From positions 12,453,084 to 12,517,083 of the forward strand of contig JASWHV010000016.1 of assembly GCA_030760725.1 (NCBI GenBank): DNA of 64,000 nt. Direction: 5' to 3'. Position numbers and translations under genes: made by a program. The DNA is from Neostapfia colusana (Eukaryota > Streptophyta > Magnoliopsida > Poales > Poaceae). This document shows positions 59,312-64,000 of this stretch, one piece after another. Position 1 is the stretch's first letter; each line of letters opens with the position of its first letter. A model generated the notes under the pieces. That model was not told the DNA's origin. It saw only the letters and a list, made by a program, of their open reading frames with translations, and made no database searches.

Positions 59312-62132
59312 CTAACTTCTTCATTGTTGCCTCTTCATCAGAGTCTCCGTATGTTATATTTTTTTCCATTAACCATTTAATGAAATGTCTTCTGTGCTCT
59401 TTCATGATCCAGTCCTCCGTGCGGCCTTGGTTTTTCCTACGAAGCTCAATTTTGTGTTCCTCGATGTACGACTTAGCTATTGTAAGCTGTTGTAGCACAC
59501 CAAAATTTGTATAGTGTACTAATTTGTAATTCTGAACGATAAAAGTTTTCTTACCCACTTTGCCTCTCCCACATAGTCTACCCTCATGTACTGGTATAGG
59601 CACACCTATCGGCTTTCCATCTTTGATGTAATCAGCGCAACCCTCAATCACTTCTTCAGTAGTGTATCCTTCCATAATTGAACCCTCTGGGTGAGCACGG
59701 TTCCGCACATAACCCTTTAATACTCCTAAATGTCTCTCAACGGAAACATATGATGTAAATATAGTGGCTCCAATGCTTTTATCTGATCAACAAGTTGTAT
59801 GAGTAGGTGTACTTGCATATCAAAAAAGAATGGCAAGAAACACATATCAAGCTTGCACATAGTCTCCACAATGTATGTTTTCAAATATCCTAAGTCTTTC
59901 CAGGCTATCACCTTTTGCGATACTGCATTGAAGAAGTAAAACAAACGTGTGATGACAACTTTTACATGCTCAAGTTTGATTTACCTTATTGCAATGGCAA
60001 GGAACACTGTCATCATCATGTGACAGTCGTGAGAATTATAGCCAAATGAAGACAAGTCTTTCATCGAGACTAGTTTGCAAATATTGGATGAGAAACTCGT
60101 GGGCACTCTGATCCCACGCAAGCGTTCGCAAATTGCCTTTTTCTCCTGTAGTGTCAAGTTGTAGCTTGCTTGGAGAAGGTAATGCTTTCCGTTGGCCTTT
60201 TCTACCGGATGAAGCTCTGGTCTCATATCAAGATTTACTAGGTCCATACGTGATTTTAATCCGTCCTTTGCTTTCCTCGGCATGTCCAGCAAGGTTCCAA
60301 TGATGCTGTCAAATACATTCTTTGTAACGTGCATCAAATCAATACTATGGCAAATTTCCAGGTTCTTCTAGTACGGAAGATACTTGAAAAAAATGATTGT
60401 TTCTTCAAAGCCGTGTCAGTTGTATCACCTGAAGATGTAGTTTTCTTTCTGTTTGTTCCTTTACATTTTTTGCCCTCACCAAAAGCAACCTGAATGTTCA
60501 TGACCATTTCGAACACGAGTTGTCCACTGTAAGGTTTTGGTGCAGTATCTTTTCTGATTTTGTTACAAATTATTCTTCTATCCTCCTGTACTTTTGTGTA
60601 TCTGTCAAGAACTGCCGGTGTCTCATGTACACTGTCTTTCTGGATAATGTGAGGTACAAAAATCTAGTTCCATCCACGCACCTTACACAACCTTTCTTCC
60701 TTTTCATTTGTCCCGATAATGTAAACAGTCCGGGATAATCATGTACGGTAGCGAATATCATTGCTCTTAGCGTGAAATACTCCCGCTTGTACTCATCCCA
60801 TGTATGTATCCCTTCATTCCCAAGTTTCGCCATATCTTCTATTAGAGGTTCCAAGAACACATCAATTTCGATGTTGGTTGTTTCAGAACTTGTATAAGAA
60901 TAGATAACAAAATATATTTCCTTTTGTGACACAACCACGTTGATAGGTTGTACATCGTTAAGACCACGGGCCATGTGTTGTGTATTCTCCTTTTTTCATC
61001 AAATGGATTCATTCCGTCTGTACCCAAGGCAAACCTTACATTTCTGATTTCCTTTGCAAACTTTGGATACTGAATATCAAAAATTTTCCATTGGGTTGCA
61101 TCACCAGAGTGTCGAATAAGTTTTTCATTCTTCCTGTGCTGCTCGGAATGCCAACATATAAGTTCAGCCTCCCTAGGGTTTTAGAACAAACGCTTCAAGC
61201 GATCAATTACTGGAAGGTGCCACATCACCAAGACAGGAATTTTTCTCTTATTCTTTCCGCCTGCATCGTCAGAAGTATCATCATCATCACCATCAAGGCC
61301 AATAATATTCTTCTTATTCTTCTGGGTCTTATTCATGTTGCTAACATACAGGTAATTGTAGCCCTTCTTGTATCTACTGACACCGCAGATGGGCCATCTA
61401 GTTGCGAACTCATGCTCTTTACGATACAGAATACAATGGTTCACACAAGCTTGTATTTTTGTCACACCTAGTGACATCGAGAAAAGAAGTTTCTTCACTT
61501 TATAAGTGCTTCTGGGCAGTTTTATTGGGATTTGGAAGGATTTCTGCCAAAAGATTCAAAATATTAGAGAAACTACAATCGGACCATCCGTGTGTGGCTT
61601 TCAACTTTACTAGTTCTAGAACTGCACGCAATGTAGTAAACTCTTTATCACAACCCTTTGATTCATCATATAAGAGCTCCTTCGCCGCATTCTTCAATCT
61701 CTCCATTTTACTTAAACCTTTACTTGCTCCTATAGAAATCAATAAATGTGGTTCGATGTGACGCAACATCTCACAATCAAACTCATCATCATCATCACCA
61801 TCATCATGCTGATTATCACTACCATAATCGATATGAGCATTATCGTCATCAAAACCTCTCTCATCATCTTTATCCACCTCATTTGTATCTAACTTACATG
61901 CTCTGTCCATATAGTGTAGTTTTTTTTTGAAACCCTTTTTCACTAAATGAGATTGGATTACTATAGTATCGATCCAATAAATCTTATTTTCACAGTCGAT
62001 ACATGGACATAATATGTTATCTATCTTTTGCATCTTCACATATCTCTTGAACGCTTCAATAATATTTGCAACATTTTGAATGTACATAGGATCAGGTCTT
62101 AGCATATTGTACATCCACGCTCGGCGGTCCAT
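59312..62132 (-). pseudogene. CACTA (TNP2-type) transposase remnant
   Basis: Minus-strand order: ATG at 62,132, a transposase-associated domain (MDRRAWMY start; CPCIDC and HLVKKGF near 62,010-61,930), an acidic Asp-rich linker (~61,780-61,860), then the TNP2 region in pieces (WPICG near 61,390; TDGMNPF near 61,020; HDYPGLFTLSG near 60,740). A DUF4218-like C-terminal part (60,337-59,726; HDCHMMM near 60,030) and a GYV.NRAHPEGS-type tail to 59,312 follow. Frameshifts or stops separate the pieces (near 61,500, 61,180, 60,845, 60,570, 60,335, 59,960, 59,720). The C-terminal end is cut by LTR E. The ATG follows a probable intron (62,133-62,226). It is non-functional. Confidence 0.85.
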
Positions 62133-62226
62133 CTTCTATGTCAAACAGTAAAAATATAATATTATAGTAACCATTTCTTGAGCAAGTTCATACAAACAAA
62201 TATTAGAAACAAATAATATGTCTTAC
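62133..62226 (-). other. Probable intron in the 5' part of the CACTA transposase transcript
   Basis: On the minus strand, GTAAGA (from 62,226) to an AT-rich body ending CATAGAAG just before the ATG at 62,132. Donor and acceptor fit plant consensus; the upstream exon would be the GC-rich segment right of 62,227. Confidence 0.4.
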
Positions 62227-62764
62227 AGTGATGGCACTTGGAGGCGAGGATGACGATGTGCGCGCGCTTGGAGGCGAGGGCAAGGATGGCGACGTGGGCT
62301 CGCATGTCTCTGCACCACTGGCTGCAATTAAGTTCTCCGCACCCCTCCCCCTCGGGCTGCGCGTTTCCCTTCTGTCCAACTCCAGCCGCTCTCTCTTCAA
62401 ACCCTTAGCCTGTAGAACAGAATAGCGCAGCTGTTTTGGCTCGCAATAAAGCAAGAGTCCTGATCGAGCAAGACTACGTTCCTGATTTATTTGAAAGACC
62501 CTACACACCACCGTCCAACTCTAGTGCGACCACCGCCTGCCGTCCACTGTTCGCCATCGTCATCGTCGCCGTCAGTACTCCCTCCTATTCTACGTCGTCA
62601 TCGTCGTTCATGGCTGGGAACTTTGTTATCGACTTGTCACGTGGCTGACTCAAGGAGGAGCACTTGGCATGGCGCAATAAAACCCCCATGTATATACATA
62701 TGGCACACAGGTCACTTTGTAGTTTTGCTTTTCCGTCTTGTTTGTTTTTGGTATTTGCAATTTC
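62227..62764. other. GC-rich spacer between CACTA transposase and UBC9-like pseudogene
   Basis: Short overlapping frames on both strands with simple Ser/Pro/Arg-rich translations; no domain seen. It is probably CACTA 5' leader (minus) plus DNA captured with the UBC9-like fragment (plus). Confidence 0.35.
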
Positions 62765-63469
62765 ATGGCTCGCCATTGGCGTCACTTGTTGTCCAATTTC
62801 TCTACGTACGATTTCTCTGCGAAGCCTGAGTTGGGAGACTTAATGAAGTGGTAGTGCATCGTCCAAGGTAAAGAAGGGGTAAGTCATAAAGAATAAGCAC
62901 AATCCAATATAACCATCGTCCCCTTATTAATGAATTTCCATTGTAGACTGACCTAGAAGGTGGTTACTACCCACTCACAATCTCCTTTTCAGAGCACTAT
63001 CCCTTGGTACCTCCAAGATGCGCCTTTCCACCTGGTTTCTTCCACCCGAATGTCAATCGCACAGGACCACTCTGCCTTGGGCTTCTTGATCAAGAGATTG
63101 TAAGATAAACTTATTTTGCTGAAGTAATTAGTAATTGTTTCTAAACTTATTTGAAGTGGTTTATTATGTTGCTTAAATTGATATTTCATAGGGGTGGTGT
63201 CCTAGTATTACTATCAAAATTTTACTACTTGAAGTTTAGCATTTGCTTCATCAGCCTAATGCGCCCGATGTTGAAAATGATTGCTATAATCTACTTATCA
63301 AGGTTCATAACTTTGTGTTAGTGAGCAACCTAGGTTATATATCATTCCTCATTCGACATTTGTTAATTTAAAGAATGTCAATTATTTTCAGGATCCAGAG
63401 GAATATATGAGACGTGTTTGGGAGCAAGCTCGACAGTACAGTTTAGATCAATCGATGGGAGCTTCATAG
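62765..63469 (+). pseudogene. SUMO-conjugating enzyme (UBC9/SCE1-like) pseudogene with introns
   Basis: Four exons with GT...AG introns all in phase: 62,765-62,878; 62,947-63,099; 63,192-63,302; 63,392-63,469. The joined translation follows plant SUMO E2 from FSAKPE onward: a TDxEGGYYPLT block, PPRCAFPPGFFHPNV with the E2 HPN motif, the catalytic-type Cys in GPLCLGLL, HQPNAPD, and a C-terminal DPEEYMRRVWEQARQY. Breaks are TAG at 62,852-62,854 (where E2s have His) and TAG at 63,237-63,239 (a Gln position). The first 16 codons do not resemble the E2 N terminus. Retained introns mean genomic capture, not a retrocopy. It lies between CACTA transposase and CACTA-like subterminal repeats, so it was probably picked up by that transposon. 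Confidence 0.82.
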
Positions 63470-63672
63470 GAAATATAAGTCTGAAATGTATAGTTTAGAG
63501 GGCACGCAATGTGTATAAACTATGAAATGTTCATTGAGTTGCAAATGTTTATCTCTCAATTGCAATGTTCATAGGTTCTATATGTTCATTGTGTCAACGA
63601 TGCACATTTATTATCTCTGCGCGCGAAGTGGCAACAGACAAATATACTAGAAAGAACATAATTTAAACATTT
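63470..63672. other. AT-rich spacer
   Basis: Downstream of the UBC9-like pseudogene; it could be its former 3' flank. Repeated TGTTCAT(A/T) strings are present, with no gene or clear transposon end. Confidence 0.4.
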
Positions 63673-63830
63673 TTCACAGGCGGTGTTTAACTAAGAGCCG
63701 CCTTTAAAAATTTGTGCCTATATAGGGTCGCTTAGGCGGTTTCAAATTACAATTTATAAACCACCTGCACTAATACATCTTCACAGGCGGTGTTTAACTA
63801 AGAGCCGCCTGTGAAAATCTGCGCCTATAT
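63673..63830. repeat. CACTA-like subterminal hairpin repeats (two units)
   Basis: Two ~51-bp units, 63,673-63,723 and 63,780-63,830, beginning TTCACAGGCGG and holding AGGCGG...CCGCCT as inverted arms, each ending in GCCTATATA. A weaker AGGCGG/CCACCTG pair lies between. Short GC-rich inverted motifs repeated like this are typical of CACTA subterminal regions, where the element's own DNA-binding protein acts. Confidence 0.6.
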
Positions 63831-64000
63831 AAGACCCCTCGGTCTCCTCGAAAAAACCCAACCTTAGATATTTCACTTAGACGCTGTCAGGCTGCCAAAA
63901 TTTTCCTTTGCCACCAAAGCCCTCGTCACCGAGCTTCATCCTCGCCGTAATCACAGTCGAGCTTCGTCGTCGTCGCCGTTGTCATCTATGTACGTCCGCC
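63823..64000 (+). promoter_or_regulatory. Possible promoter and 5' UTR at the window edge
   Basis: CTATATAAG near 63,824-63,832 is followed by a CT-rich stretch (CCTCGGTCTCCTCG) and a GC-rich leader with TCGTCGTCG, then an ATG at 63,988-63,990 that runs off the window. It could start a CACTA-borne gene or a captured gene; not enough sequence to tell. Confidence 0.35.

Noticed and set aside
58711..59315. Plus-strand frames of 67-114 codons with a repetitive product
   Set aside because: They are translations of the 54-55-bp LTR E array, whose unit length sometimes equals a multiple of three; no coding evidence.
61748..61930. Histidine-rich plus-strand frame
   Set aside because: Antisense of the Asp-rich linker of the CACTA transposase.

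Overview
This window is a nest of plant transposable elements, almost certainly from a grass (Poaceae) genome and from a gene-poor, probably pericentromeric or heterochromatic region. The evidence is the number of full-length Ty3/gypsy chromoviruses (Tekay-type, with C-terminal chromodomains), Sirevirus-like Ty1/copia elements and a CACTA transposon carrying a gene fragment, all inserted into one another. I see no intact host gene. The only host-derived coding sequence is a broken, intron-containing SUMO-conjugating enzyme (UBC9/SCE1-like) copy at the right end. The grass assignment is an inference from element content, not a species match.

Layout, left to right. 1-569: end of an LTR of gypsy family B, cut by the window edge. 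570-2794: unassigned, AT-rich then GC-rich, retroelement-like. 2795-17170: gypsy A, coding on the minus strand, with 4.1-4.3 kb LTRs and a gag-pol broken by two frameshifts and one stop. 17171-25194 plus 37872-38859: copia 1, plus strand, lacking RT/RNase H and its 3' LTR. Its 5' LTR holds a solo LTR (D, 17570-21621). Its coding region is split by gypsy B (25195-37866, minus), which is flanked by a perfect AAAGC duplication. 38860-48126: gypsy C, minus, with a 1437-residue open gag-pol but a truncated 5' LTR joined head-to-head to an inverted LTR of its own family (48127-49443). 49444-58620: copia 2, plus strand, decayed. 58621-59311: fragment of another gypsy-type LTR (E). 59312-62132: CACTA (TNP2-type) transposase remnant, minus. 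62765-63469: UBC9-like pseudogene, plus. 63673-64000: CACTA-like subterminal hairpin repeats, a TATA box and a possible gene start at the window edge.

The most interesting signals are non-coding. Two unrelated LTR families (C and E) each carry a tandem array with a period of about 55 bp, and every unit presents a CACGTG(TC)-type G-box/ABRE-like core or a close variant. In family C the array lies just upstream of the LTR TATA box. Gypsy B also carries an intact 256-codon sense ORF between its primer-binding site and gag, although its own gag-pol is full of stops. All three chromoviruses share a near-perfect palindrome beside the polypurine tract. The two copia LTRs carry arrays of short repeats (ACTAGTCCG and GTCCGAC types).

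The elements do not work as one pathway; the relationships are nesting and decay. Many stops are of the CGA/CAA/CAG/TGG-to-stop kind, as expected from deamination of methylated cytosine in silenced repeats. Gypsy C is the only element with a nearly whole coding capacity, but a frameshift removes its chromodomain.
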